DNA of 64,000 nt, taken from positions 186,001-250,000 of the forward strand of contig NZ_CADFGP010000003.1 of assembly GCF_902833905.1 (NCBI RefSeq). Reading direction: 5' to 3'. The position numbers were made by a program, and so were the translations under genes. Source of the DNA: Paraburkholderia tuberum STM678. Lineage in GTDB: Bacteria > Pseudomonadota > Gammaproteobacteria > Burkholderiales > Burkholderiaceae. The notes below the pieces were generated by a model. That model was not told where the DNA came from and did no database searches. It worked only from the letters and a program-made list of their open reading frames with translations. Shown here in pieces: positions 33,095 to 41,264 of the stretch. Each line of letters opens with the position of its first letter. Position 1 is the stretch's first letter.

Positions 33095-35839
33095 TCAGGT
33101 CGGCTCGGGCAGTTCGATCACGCCGCTATGGCCATCGACCTTGAGCTGCATGCCCGACTGCACGCGCGTGGTGAGGCCCGGAATCTGGACGACGGTCGGG
33201 ATGCCGATTTCGCGGGCGACGATCGCGGCGTGGGTCAACGGACTGCCACGCTCGATCAGCAGCCCGGTCGCCGACGCGAATACGGGCACCCAGCCGGGGT
33301 CGGTCCGATAGGTGACGAGGATGCCGCCGTCGAACTCGTTCGCTTCGCGCACGACCTTCGCCCGTCCTTCGGCGAAGCCCGGCGAGCAGGGCGTGCCGCG
33401 CAGCGTCGCGCCGGCCGCGTGGGCAGGCGCCACGCGCAACGCGGCGAGGTTCGCCGGGTTGCTGAGCCAGGCCGCCACTGGGCCATGCGTGACGAAGCGT
33501 GGCGGCAGGTCAGCCATGTCGCGATAGCTGGCATCGTCGCGCTTGCGCTGCTCGATGAGCGGGCGCAGTTCGCGGTGGGAGACGGTGCCTTCGAAGCACC
33601 CGCGAATTTCCTCGAGGCGCAGATGGAAGATGTCGCGGCCCGTCGCCAGCACGCCGTCGGCGGCGAGACCCTCGCCGATTGCGCGGAACATCCGGCGCGC
33701 GACCCCGAACGCGCGCGAACGGCAAAAGCGCACGGTCTCGCGCGCCCGGATCGCGGCGCGCACGCGGCCGCGCGCGCGTGCAAAAATCCAGCGCTGCAGC
33801 GGATTGAGCCGCTCACGCAACATCGCGTCGATGCGCGCTTCGGTGGCGCTGCGATCGATCGACGCGGCACCATGCGCGAGCGTGGCCTTCAACATATCGA
33901 ACAGCACGCCCGGGTCTTCGCGCAGATCGGGCTCTTCGAGCTTCAGTTCGTTGTTGCTGCGGTACGCGAAGTCGGCGAGGTAGCGCTCGATGTCGGCGAC
34001 GATCTCGGGCGCGCCGCATCCGCGCAGCGCCGCATACGCAACGGCAGACGGCGTGCTGCGGATCAGCGCTTCGACCTGAGGCTTCGCCCGCACGGCTTGC
34101 GCAATCGCGCTCAGCCTGCGGACCGGCTCGATCGACTCGAGGTCGTCCATGCCGCCGATCACCGCCACTTCGAGCCAGTCGGGCGCACCGGGCATCCACC
34201 GCTTGATCAGCCGCCGGACGACGCCGTAACTGAGCCCGATCGCCGACTCGAGCACGATCATCATGCCCCAGCGTGCTAGCAGCGCCTGCTCGAAGCGGCA
34301 GTAGTGCGCATAGACGGCGTCGGCGGGAAGCGAGCGATAGTCGAGCGCGTTGAACTCGTCGTAGACCGGATAGAAAAACGCGCGGAAGCGCTCGACGTTG
34401 CGCTCGAGACGCGCGAAGTGCCACGCGAACTTCGTGCCGCTCAAGGCCCGGATGCAGGCGAGTCCGGCGCGCGAGCCGGTCTTGTACGGCGCGATCAGCG
34501 CGGCGAAGCTCGCCAGATCGAGCGGCTCGTCGACGCCCATCTGGACTTCCATCATCTTGCGCCCAAGGTTTTGGAACGGCGCGAGCCCGGAAAGCTTGTA
34601 CCAGTGCAGCAGGTTGTAGTACACGCGCCCGTTCAGGAACGCGAGCGTCGAGCCGAGGAAGCCATCCATCTCGCGCCGCTGCTTGTGCGGAATCGCGAGC
34701 AGCCGGCAGAACTCGCGGAACACCTGCGCATAGACGTGCTGCGCGAAGGTGAAGGTCAGTTGCGTCGTCACGCCGGGATAGTTCTCGACGATGTTGGAGT
34801 TGTCCCACAGCTGAAATTCGCCGGTCCGCGATGGGGCCGGTGCGATCGGCGTGGTCACGGGGCGCGCCTGCAGAATCCACAGCTGGTGCTCCGCGATACA
34901 CCATTCGATATCGAGCGGCTCGCCGAGCTCGCTTTCGAGCGTGCGGGCCGCCGCCACGACGCGCTCGATCTCGTCGTTAGAGAGGGCCGCTGCGTCGCGC
35001 AGCGCGGCCGGCACCTCGCGGATGTGGCGGCCGTCATGACGCTCGCGTTTTTCACCGATCACCACCTGCCTGGGCTGTCCGGTGTGGCGATCCACGGTGA
35101 TCGTGTCGGCGTCGACCGCGCCCGACACGAGTCCCTCGCCGAGCCCGTAGACGGCGCTCAGCACGAGCTCGTCGCGGCTGCCGTTGGCCGGGTTGATCGT
35201 GAACACGACGCCGCTCGTGTCCGCCTGAACGAGGCGCTGCAGGATCACGGCCATTCCGGCGCCGGCGATATCGAGTCCGTGCTGATGCCGGTAGCGCAGC
35301 GAGCGCTCGGAATACGCGGAAGCCCAGCACCGGCGTACGTGTTCGAGCGTCGAGTCGAGCCCGCGGACGTCGAGGAACGTGTCGAACTGGCCTGCGAACG
35401 AGAAGCTCGCGCTGTCTTCTTCGATGCCGGACGAGCGCACCGCGAGCGGTCCGTCTCCAATGATGTCGTGCGCGCGTTCGATGTCGGTGCGCAACGCGGC
35501 GCTGATGTCGCACGTCAGCACGGCCTCGCGGATCGCGCTCGCGATCGCGGCGGCGTTCGCAGGCGTGAAGTCGCGCAATAGCGCGGCGATGGTCTGATCG
35601 AGGCCGCCGTCGCGGCGGAACTCCGCGAAGCAGTCGGTGCCGAGAATCGCCCAGTGCGGCACCGCCACGCCGAGGTTCGCAAGCCGATGGAGCGATCGTC
35701 CCTTGTTGCCGGCGAGCCGCTCGATCATTTCGGCCGGACTCGCCGCGGTCAGGATCAGGCGTGGCGATGCTGTCGGGGCGGCGCAGCTGTCGGCCGATTC
35801 GAATTCGCCGCGTGCGCGCGTAATGGTGTCGAAAGTCAT
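33095..35839 (-). CDS. Rifampin-phosphotransferase/PEP-synthase-like dikinase
   Basis: Protein of 914 residues. The N-terminal 330 form the ATP-binding domain of PEP synthase/pyruvate phosphate dikinase (NKGRSLHRLANLGVAVP, LAVRSSGIEEDSASFSFAG, VNPANGS-like INPANGSRDELVL). The C-terminal 80 form the swivelling phosphohistidine domain with the catalytic His in ERGSPLTHAAIVAREIG. No C-terminal pyruvate/PEP TIM barrel follows; instead a central unassigned region of about 450 residues lies between the two. This order matches rifampin phosphotransferase, which moves the beta-phosphate of ATP onto a hydroxyl of its substrate. The true acceptor here is unknown; an alcohol produced by the neighbouring reductase is an inference. 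GGGGA precedes the start. Confidence 0.82.
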   Translation of the reverse strand: MTFDTITRARGEFESADSCAAPTASPRLILTAASPAEMIERLAGNKGRSLHRLANLGVAVPHWAILGTDCFAEFRRDGGLDQTIAALLRDFTPANAAAIASAIREAVLTCDISAALRTDIERAHDIIGDGPLAVRSSGIEEDSASFSFAGQFDTFLDVRGLDSTLEHVRRCWASAYSERSLRYRHQHGLDIAGAGMAVILQRLVQADTSGVVFTINPANGSRDELVLSAVYGLGEGLVSGAVDADTITVDRHTGQPRQVVIGEKRERHDGRHIREVPAALRDAAALSNDEIERVVAAARTLESELGEPLDIEWCIAEHQLWILQARPVTTPIAPAPSRTGEFQLWDNSNIVENYPGVTTQLTFTFAQHVYAQVFREFCRLLAIPHKQRREMDGFLGSTLAFLNGRVYYNLLHWYKLSGLAPFQNLGRKMMEVQMGVDEPLDLASFAALIAPYKTGSRAGLACIRALSGTKFAWHFARLERNVERFRAFFYPVYDEFNALDYRSLPADAVYAHYCRFEQALLARWGMMIVLESAIGLSYGVVRRLIKRWMPGAPDWLEVAVIGGMDDLESIEPVRRLSAIAQAVRAKPQVEALIRSTPSAVAYAALRGCGAPEIVADIERYLADFAYRSNNELKLEEPDLREDPGVLFDMLKATLAHGAASIDRSATEARIDAMLRERLNPLQRWIFARARGRVRAAIRARETVRFCRSRAFGVARRMFRAIGEGLAADGVLATGRDIFHLRLEEIRGCFEGTVSHRELRPLIEQRKRDDASYRDMADLPPRFVTHGPVAAWLSNPANLAALRVAPAHAAGATLRGTPCSPGFAEGRAKVVREANEFDGGILVTYRTDPGWVPVFASATGLLIERGSPLTHAAIVAREIGIPTVVQIPGLTTRVQSGMQLKVDGHSGVIELPEPT

Positions 35840-35854
35840 TGAGGTCCCCGTTGC

Positions 35855-37516
35855 TCAGGTGCTCGACGAAGCGAGCAGGTCTCTTGCTTCCTCGGCTGTA
35901 CCGCGCCCGCCGTGAGCGGTCTGCGGGAAGCGCGCGTGCAGATGCGCGCCGAGGTTGATCCAGTCGTAGGCGGCGTGGATCGTTCCGCGCCAGCCCGACG
36001 CCGTATCGAAGCTCGCCGGAAACCGCGGGTCGCCGCCGAGGTCGCGCAGACGCTGCGCGAGTTCATCGGCGAGCGCGACGTAACGCTGTGCATCGCGAGC
36101 CGATCCGATCGAGCACTGTTCGAGTTCGCGGATGCCGTCGATCAGCGCCGCATCGAGCGGCAGCAGCCGGATCGCGTCGAGCGTCGCTTCTTCCATCGTC
36201 GACTGCGGCGTCACGCCATGCGCGCCGAGCGTGACCATGCAGGCGGTCTGCATCATCCGTTGCAGCGCGTACTCGAGCACCTTCCATTGGCCGCGCTGGA
36301 GTGCGCCCTGGGCATCCTCTCGCGCGTTCTCGAGACCGATGTTGGCCCAGATCATCTCGAGACCCGCTTCGGCGAAGCGCCCGGCGGGCATCGGCAGCAA
36401 CTGGGCACCGCTCGCGCGGCCGCCCGCGAGGCGCGCGCCGTCGATCGAAATCAACGGCGCGCGCGACACCGGCGTCGACGTCGCCTGCTGACGTGCGTGG
36501 ATTTCTCCGCTGCCCTTCCAGCGCAGGCTGACGAGACCCAGCCGGCTGAAGTCCGCGATCAGCGCGCGCTGCCGGCTCGCCGCTTGCGCGTCGCCACGGC
36601 TGGCGATGGCCGTGCATGGCGTGTCGAAGGTGATCGCTCGCCAGGCCTCGGCCGCTTCGTCGTCGAGCGCAAAGACGTCGCTACCTCGCAGCACGTGGAC
36701 CCGTTCGCCGATCTGCCAGGTCGTCGTGTCCTTGCCGGGGCCAATCAGCACGTTGTCGGCCATGAGGCTCACACCGTTGACGCCGAACTCGCGGATCAGC
36801 GCGACCCCCGCCGCGAGGAACCCGCTTTCGGCGCCATGCTCGCGCGGCGCGTGCAGCAGGCCCCACAGACGGCCGACGCGGCCGGCGTCGACGGCCGCGC
36901 GTTCGAGTTGCAGCGACAGCCATTTCGGGCTCATGTAGCACTCGCCGAGGCGCGCCACGTGACTCTTCGCCGCATGAAACGCGGCGGTCCTGATCCAGGC
37001 GCGTGCGTAGTCGGGCTCGCCGAGCGCGAACATCGCCACCGCATAACGGCCGGTCTGACGCGCGAAATCCTCGAACCACAGCGCCACCGCCTCGCACAGC
37101 GCCTCGCGGCCAAGCGCCGCTTGCAGCGTCTCGATCAACGCCGGGTTGTCGATCGGCAGCGCGCCGATAAAGCGCTGGCACCGTTCGAGCAGATTCCACG
37201 ACAGACGCGCGACCGCGCGCCGGCCTTTGCCGAGCGCTGCGCGAACCTGCGCGAGTTCGCGGCGCAGCCGCGCCGGACTCAGCAACCTGACCTCGACGCG
37301 GCGGCCGTCGATGAACAGGATGTACGGCATCGTGGCTGGCTCTAGCCCGCTATCGACGATCGCGACGAAGTCGACGTCGGAGCGCTCGTTGCCGAAGCCT
37401 TCGGCGATCGAGCCTTCGAGAAACACGGCGCTCGGTGCCCGCTGTTCGAACTGGGCGCCGAGCGCGGCCCGCGCTTTTTGCCAGAGCTCGGCGAGCATCG
37501 GATCAGTCATCAACAT
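35855..37516 (-). CDS. Nucleotidyltransferase-domain protein
   Basis: Protein of 553 residues. Residues about 30-60 hold a pol-beta-type nucleotidyltransferase core, GS motif and paired aspartates in EGSIAEGFGNERSDVDFVA (G-S ... D-x-D). The remaining 480 residues, with several helical stretches, are not recognised. The family transfers nucleotides to proteins, antibiotics or other hydroxyls, so a modification or regulatory role is possible. A good ribosome site (AGGGAG, 7 nt) sets the start at 37516. It is 18 bp after the reductase gene and 15 bp before the dikinase gene. Confidence 0.72.
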   Translation of the reverse strand: MLMTDPMLAELWQKARAALGAQFEQRAPSAVFLEGSIAEGFGNERSDVDFVAIVDSGLEPATMPYILFIDGRRVEVRLLSPARLRRELAQVRAALGKGRRAVARLSWNLLERCQRFIGALPIDNPALIETLQAALGREALCEAVALWFEDFARQTGRYAVAMFALGEPDYARAWIRTAAFHAAKSHVARLGECYMSPKWLSLQLERAAVDAGRVGRLWGLLHAPREHGAESGFLAAGVALIREFGVNGVSLMADNVLIGPGKDTTTWQIGERVHVLRGSDVFALDDEAAEAWRAITFDTPCTAIASRGDAQAASRQRALIADFSRLGLVSLRWKGSGEIHARQQATSTPVSRAPLISIDGARLAGGRASGAQLLPMPAGRFAEAGLEMIWANIGLENAREDAQGALQRGQWKVLEYALQRMMQTACMVTLGAHGVTPQSTMEEATLDAIRLLPLDAALIDGIRELEQCSIGSARDAQRYVALADELAQRLRDLGGDPRFPASFDTASGWRGTIHAAYDWINLGAHLHARFPQTAHGGRGTAEEARDLLASSST

Positions 37517-37534
37517 GGTTAGGCTCCCTGAGCG

Positions 37535-38647
37535 TCAAGCCGTGCGCGGCACGAAGTAGCCCGCCGCGATCCCGTAACGAAAGATCCTGCGCAGCAGCGT
37601 TTTGCCCGTCGCGCGAGGCAGGGCCGGCAGGATCGCGGCGGTCGCGTCGCGTGCAAAGCGCACCTGGCGAGTCAGGTACGACTCGTACAGTTTCACGACC
37701 TCGTCGTAGTAGCGCCGCTCGAGCGGTTTCATCGCGGCGGCGTCGAACACATGCCGCGGCACATAGCGAGGCACGTGAAACGAGGGAAACTCCGCGCAGA
37801 CGTCATTGATTTCGCGCAGCGTCGTCGGGGTGCCCGAGGTCAGATGCAGCGTGCGTCCGCGCACGAGCGGAAACTTCGCCAGCGCTTCGACGACGCAGTC
37901 CGCGACCCAATCGATCGGCACGATGTTCAGCGTCGCGCCGTAGTCGCCCGGCATCGTGCGCACGAGTCCCGCGGCCGTCAGGCGCACGACGGTGTACAGC
38001 GTGTCGAACTTGCGGATCACGCCGCTCGCCGAGTCGCCGACGATGATCGACGGGCGCAGCACCGCCGCCGGCAGACCGCTGCGCATCGCCGCTCGCACCG
38101 ACTGTTCCGCGCGGTACTTGCTCTGCTCATACGGGTTGCCCAGACGCTGACCGAGTTCGAGATCGTCCTCGCGGAATACGCCGGGGCGCTCGCCGCAGAC
38201 ATAGGCGGTGCTCACGTAGAGCAGCGGAATCGGCGCGTCGCCGCTACCTTGCGCGAACTCGACGACGCGCTCGGTGCCGCGAAAGTTGATCGCGTCGTAG
38301 ACCTCGGGCTTGCGCCCGAAGCTGGTTAGCGCGGCACAGTGGACGATCGCGCCCGTTGCCGCGCGCAGTGCGTCGTAGGTGTGCGGATCGAGCCCAAGCC
38401 GGGGCTCGGCGACGTCGCCCCGCACACATGCGAAGGTTCCGGCAGCGGGTGTGTGGCCGCCGTACGGTGTTGCCGCGAGCGGTGTGCCGTCGTTGCGGAC
38501 AACCGGTCCATCGGAGCGCAAGAATGCGACGACCGGGTACCCCATTGCCGTCAGCCGGGCGATCACTTCGGCGCCCAACAGGCCTCGCGCACCGGTGACG
38601 AGAACGTGCTTATCCATCGTGGGTGACCATCCAGGGTTGCGTGTCAT
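37535..38647 (-). CDS. NAD(P)-dependent thioester/fatty-acyl reductase
   Basis: Extended short-chain dehydrogenase of about 370 residues resembling thioester-reductase/fatty-acyl-CoA reductase domains. The Rossmann motif VLVTGARGLLGAEV opens the protein, YVSTAYVCG provides the serine/threonine strand and NPYEQSKYRAEQ the YxxxK catalytic pair. These enzymes release ACP- or CoA-bound acyl chains as aldehydes or alcohols, which fits the ACP and acyl-AMP ligase in the operon. The ATG at 38647 overlaps the UbiA-like stop (ATGA); a start at 38617, 10 codons in, is equally possible. A sugar-epimerase role cannot be excluded. Confidence 0.8.
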   Translation of the reverse strand: MTRNPGWSPTMDKHVLVTGARGLLGAEVIARLTAMGYPVVAFLRSDGPVVRNDGTPLAATPYGGHTPAAGTFACVRGDVAEPRLGLDPHTYDALRAATGAIVHCAALTSFGRKPEVYDAINFRGTERVVEFAQGSGDAPIPLLYVSTAYVCGERPGVFREDDLELGQRLGNPYEQSKYRAEQSVRAAMRSGLPAAVLRPSIIVGDSASGVIRKFDTLYTVVRLTAAGLVRTMPGDYGATLNIVPIDWVADCVVEALAKFPLVRGRTLHLTSGTPTTLREINDVCAEFPSFHVPRYVPRHVFDAAAMKPLERRYYDEVVKLYESYLTRQVRFARDATAAILPALPRATGKTLLRRIFRYGIAAGYFVPRTA

Positions 38648-39561
38648 TTGAGGAGAAGCCCGGCCAGCAGTCCGAGCTCGACGGCGACGATGAAGCGGGT
38701 GCCAGCCCAGCGTGGCCGGCCCTGCCTGCTCGCGGGGCCCGGCCAACTCGCGTTCAGCCAGACGAGCCACACGAGCGGCAGCGTTGCGGCATAGATCGAA
38801 TACGTTTGCGACAGGCTTGCCAGGCGCGAGAGCGACACGTTGATGCCGAGCGCCAGAATCAGCAGGGCATTCAGCGCGACCCGAATGGCGCGCGCCGACA
38901 GGAGATAGGGCTGCAGTGCGGTGGTGCCGACCTTGCGCGAGAACTTCCAGAATTCGTAGCCGGTCCACATCGAACCCGCTACGCACACCACGACGTAGAA
39001 GCTCAGTTCGCGCCCAGCAACGTCGCGCCACAAGAAAAAGCCGTACATGAAGATGGCGAAGGGCGCGCCCTCGAAAACGGGTAGGCACAGCAGCGGGTGG
39101 GTCGGGAGCAGCCGCTTGAAGACGAACGGCGCAGCGAAGGCCAGTGCGGTGGCGGCAGCGGCGGCCGTTCGCGCGTGCCCCATGCCGGTGTTCAGCGCGA
39201 CGAGCAGGATCATGCTTGCCGCGATGCTGGCGACGAGGCGTGTGCGTCGCGCCTCGCGTCGCGCCGACAGCGCGTGCCCGGCGGGATAGTCGCGTTCGAG
39301 GTCGTCGAGGTCGTCGATCAGGCGAAGCTGGACGAACAGCAAAAAAAACGACGCAAGACCGGCCAGCAAGCGCCAGCCCGGTTCAATGGCGACGCCGGCT
39401 ATCCGTCCGTATAGCAGCAGCGAGCAGACGAACGCGCCGGCGATCGGCACCGCCTCGGCCGCCAGCGGCAAGCGGCCGAGCGGGTTGCCGAAAGCGGCTG
39501 CCGCGGCGGCAAACCGGCCACGTCTCGCATGCGCGGTGACCAGCGAAAGGCGCGGGCTCAT
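38644..39561 (-). CDS. UbiA-superfamily membrane transferase
   Basis: Polytopic membrane protein of 305 residues with eight or nine hydrophobic segments. The first Asp-rich motif of UbiA prenyltransferases is present, in RLIDDLDDLERDYPAG (D83-D91). The usual second DxxxD motif is not obvious; the corresponding loop has YEFWKFSRKVG. UbiA enzymes join a polyprenyl (di)phosphate to an aromatic or polar acceptor in the membrane. The operon contains no prenyl synthase but does contain fatty-chain enzymes, so the donor is an open question. It overlaps both neighbours by ATGA (39561-39558 and 38647-38644). Confidence 0.8.
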   Translation of the reverse strand: MSPRLSLVTAHARRGRFAAAAAAFGNPLGRLPLAAEAVPIAGAFVCSLLLYGRIAGVAIEPGWRLLAGLASFFLLFVQLRLIDDLDDLERDYPAGHALSARREARRTRLVASIAASMILLVALNTGMGHARTAAAAATALAFAAPFVFKRLLPTHPLLCLPVFEGAPFAIFMYGFFLWRDVAGRELSFYVVVCVAGSMWTGYEFWKFSRKVGTTALQPYLLSARAIRVALNALLILALGINVSLSRLASLSQTYSIYAATLPLVWLVWLNASWPGPASRQGRPRWAGTRFIVAVELGLLAGLLLK

Positions 39562-39887
39562 GTGCGCATCCCCTCATTGGCGTCTATACGGACCGCCGCG
39601 TGCCGGATGCACAGGTCCACTAGCGAGCCGACCGTGAAATACGCTTCGGCGCGTTCTTCGTTCAACGCTTCTAGAGGCAGACGCTCGATGCCAAACGCCT
39701 GCTCGATTGCGACCACGGCTTCGACGAGCGACAACGAGTCGAGGCCAAGATCGGCGATCAGCGAACTGTCGAGGTGAATCTCAGTGTTGAAGTCGCGCTG
39801 ATGCTCGCGGCAGACGCGCAGTAACTGCGTGCGTACGACGCCGAATACGGTGTTGCGCGTCGACGCATTTTTCGATGTGCTGGCCAT
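39558..39887 (-). CDS. Acyl carrier protein
   Basis: Protein of 109 residues with the phosphopantetheine attachment site DLGLDSLSLVE (Ser51), followed by an acidic helix typical of ACPs. It is longer than the 78-residue fatty-acid ACP at both ends. It would carry the acyl chain activated by the acyl-AMP ligase for desaturation and reductive release. It starts 15 bp after the Coq4-like gene and its stop overlaps the UbiA-like start. Confidence 0.9.
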   Translation of the reverse strand: MASTSKNASTRNTVFGVVRTQLLRVCREHQRDFNTEIHLDSSLIADLGLDSLSLVEAVVAIEQAFGIERLPLEALNEERAEAYFTVGSLVDLCIRHAAVRIDANEGMRT

Positions 39888-39902
39888 GCTGGATCCTTGC
39901 GT

Positions 39903-40673
39903 TTACGCGTTGCTCGACGCGGCGTAGCGCCACGGCAGTGTCTGGCCGCCGGCCAGGATGCCCTGTGGATGCGCGAGCGCGACAGGCTCGATCGCCAGCT
40001 CCAGGCGGACGGCTTCGAGTGGCCGCTGCAACGCTTCTTCCCAGCGGTAGGAAAGGGGAATGCGCGCGCGCTTGCCGCGCAACCACGCGCGGCGCAGAAA
40101 ACGATGGACCCAGAAGTTCGGCCACCACGGCGCGGTCAGCGCGGTGCCGAGCAGACCGACGATGCGCGCACGCATCGGTTCGAGCCCGCAGTCGAACGCG
40201 AGAAGCGAGGTCTCGCCGGCCCAGTCCTGGCCATAGCCCGTCAACACGTGCAGCAGGTCATGAATGCAGCCGGTGCGCTCGATGAACCACTGACGGTCCG
40301 GGCCGGGGAGGATTTCTTCGAGGCCCGCGGCAAGTCGGCTCGCCTGCAGCAGACCATCGGCGCTGTAGCCGCTGTGCTCCATCATCGCCATGTAAGCGCG
40401 GCCGAACGAGCCCGGCGTCAAGCGCAGCAGCGTGTCGGAATCCGCGAGCGTGCCGAGCAGTGACGGCTGCTCGGCAAGCAGCGCGCCGGCGCCGGGCTCG
40501 CCGAGAAAACGCTGGTACATCGTCTCCATCTGGCCGCCGTCGAGCGCGATCATCACTTCGTAGGCATGCTGAATATCGTCTACGTTCGCCCTCAACGCCT
40601 TGATCGCCCGCAAGGCCCGCGGCCAATCGATGTGGCGTCGCGCCAGCGCGTCGTCCTTCAAGGTTGCTGTCAT
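39903..40673 (-). CDS. Coq4-family protein
   Basis: Protein of 256 residues of the Coq4 family. The metal-binding signature HDxxH-x11-E is intact: H138, D139, H142 and E154 in CIHDLLHVLTGYGQDWAGE. In eukaryotic ubiquinone synthesis Coq4 acts on C1 of the prenylated ring (decarboxylation/hydroxylation) and helps organise the complex; that comes from the literature. Here it is the first gene of an operon with a UbiA-type transferase and lipid enzymes, so it may act on an analogous ring. The start at 40673 has GGGAG 6 nt upstream; the longer frame to 41066 covers the promoter region and looks non-coding. Confidence 0.85.
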   Translation of the reverse strand: MTATLKDDALARRHIDWPRALRAIKALRANVDDIQHAYEVMIALDGGQMETMYQRFLGEPGAGALLAEQPSLLGTLADSDTLLRLTPGSFGRAYMAMMEHSGYSADGLLQASRLAAGLEEILPGPDRQWFIERTGCIHDLLHVLTGYGQDWAGETSLLAFDCGLEPMRARIVGLLGTALTAPWWPNFWVHRFLRRAWLRGKRARIPLSYRWEEALQRPLEAVRLELAIEPVALAHPQGILAGGQTLPWRYAASSNA

Positions 40674-40798
40674 CTGCGGCTCCCGGCAAAGATCAAGAGG
40701 GCGAGTCACGAGTGGCAATCGACCGGTGCCTCGCGATTCGGGTTCGGCTACGGCAAGAAGGAATCGAGGCAGGCCGGCCACCAACTGTGGATGCTTTT

Positions 40799-40814
40799 TG
40801 CAGGGTTCATGCCA
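40799..40814 (-). promoter_or_regulatory. Candidate sigma-54 promoter for the Coq4-to-efflux operon
   Basis: Minus strand reads TGGCAT-GAACC-CTGCA against consensus TGGCAY-N5-TTGCA, with one mismatch in the -12 element and exact spacing. The start site would be about 115 bp before the Coq4-like gene. Confidence 0.4.
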
Positions 40815-41164
40815 GTCGTGCGTCGGCAGCACGAAGGTCCTCCTCATTCCCTGCAAGAACGGACCGAAGTGCCCAGATCTCAAAAGGCCGCGCGGGTATC
40901 GAGCCGATTGAAGCGGAGTCTGCGATTTGCCGACGCACGTTCGGGCGAGCCCGTCGCAGCCTGCTGGATGTCGGTGCCGGGCCAACACGTGAAGCGCATC
41001 TGTTGGTTGCAGATCGACTGCGGGACATTCGATACCGGCCCGGTACGCATGCCGACGTCCAAACATCTAAACGTGCGCATGTATCGCGCTGCCCTTTGAA
41101 ATCTGGCTGCCCGCTTGCGTCATTGCTTCTGACGAGGACTCACGTCGCGCTGCAAGAGCGTGCC

Positions 41165-41179
41165 TGGCACGAACCGTGC
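41165..41179 (+). promoter_or_regulatory. Candidate sigma-54 promoter for the GHMP kinase operon
   Basis: TGGCAC-GAACC-GTGC matches the full -24 consensus and all but one base of the -12 TTGC, with correct spacing. It is 86 bp before the GHMP kinase start and shares its 5-nt spacer with the opposite-strand site. Confidence 0.4.
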
Positions 41180-41264
41180 GCCAGGAGCGCGAACAGTGAG
41201 TGGTGCGTATTGATGGTCGCGAAACGTATCGCTTGGGAATACTCACGAGGATGGAGGTAGAGCA

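Larger units (their letters stand above)
40674..41264. other. Divergent promoter region between the two biosynthetic operons
   Basis: A 591-bp stretch without a convincing gene. It holds two sigma-54-like elements facing opposite ways (40799-40814 minus, 41165-41179 plus) and a small palindrome TACCG-GCC-CGGTA at 41033-41045. No long hairpin was seen. Confidence 0.6.

Noticed and set aside
32057..34279. A 740-codon plus-strand frame opposite the desaturase and dikinase
   Set aside because: Antisense shadow; the histidine boxes and dikinase motifs on the other strand are decisive.
37535..38647. Sugar nucleotide epimerase
   Set aside because: Operon context with an ACP and acyl-AMP ligase, and the downstream domain shape, favour a thioester reductase, although the fold is shared.
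39903..41066. Longer Coq4-like protein starting at 41066
   Set aside because: The extra 131 residues have no family similarity, cover the divergent promoter region and lack a ribosome site.
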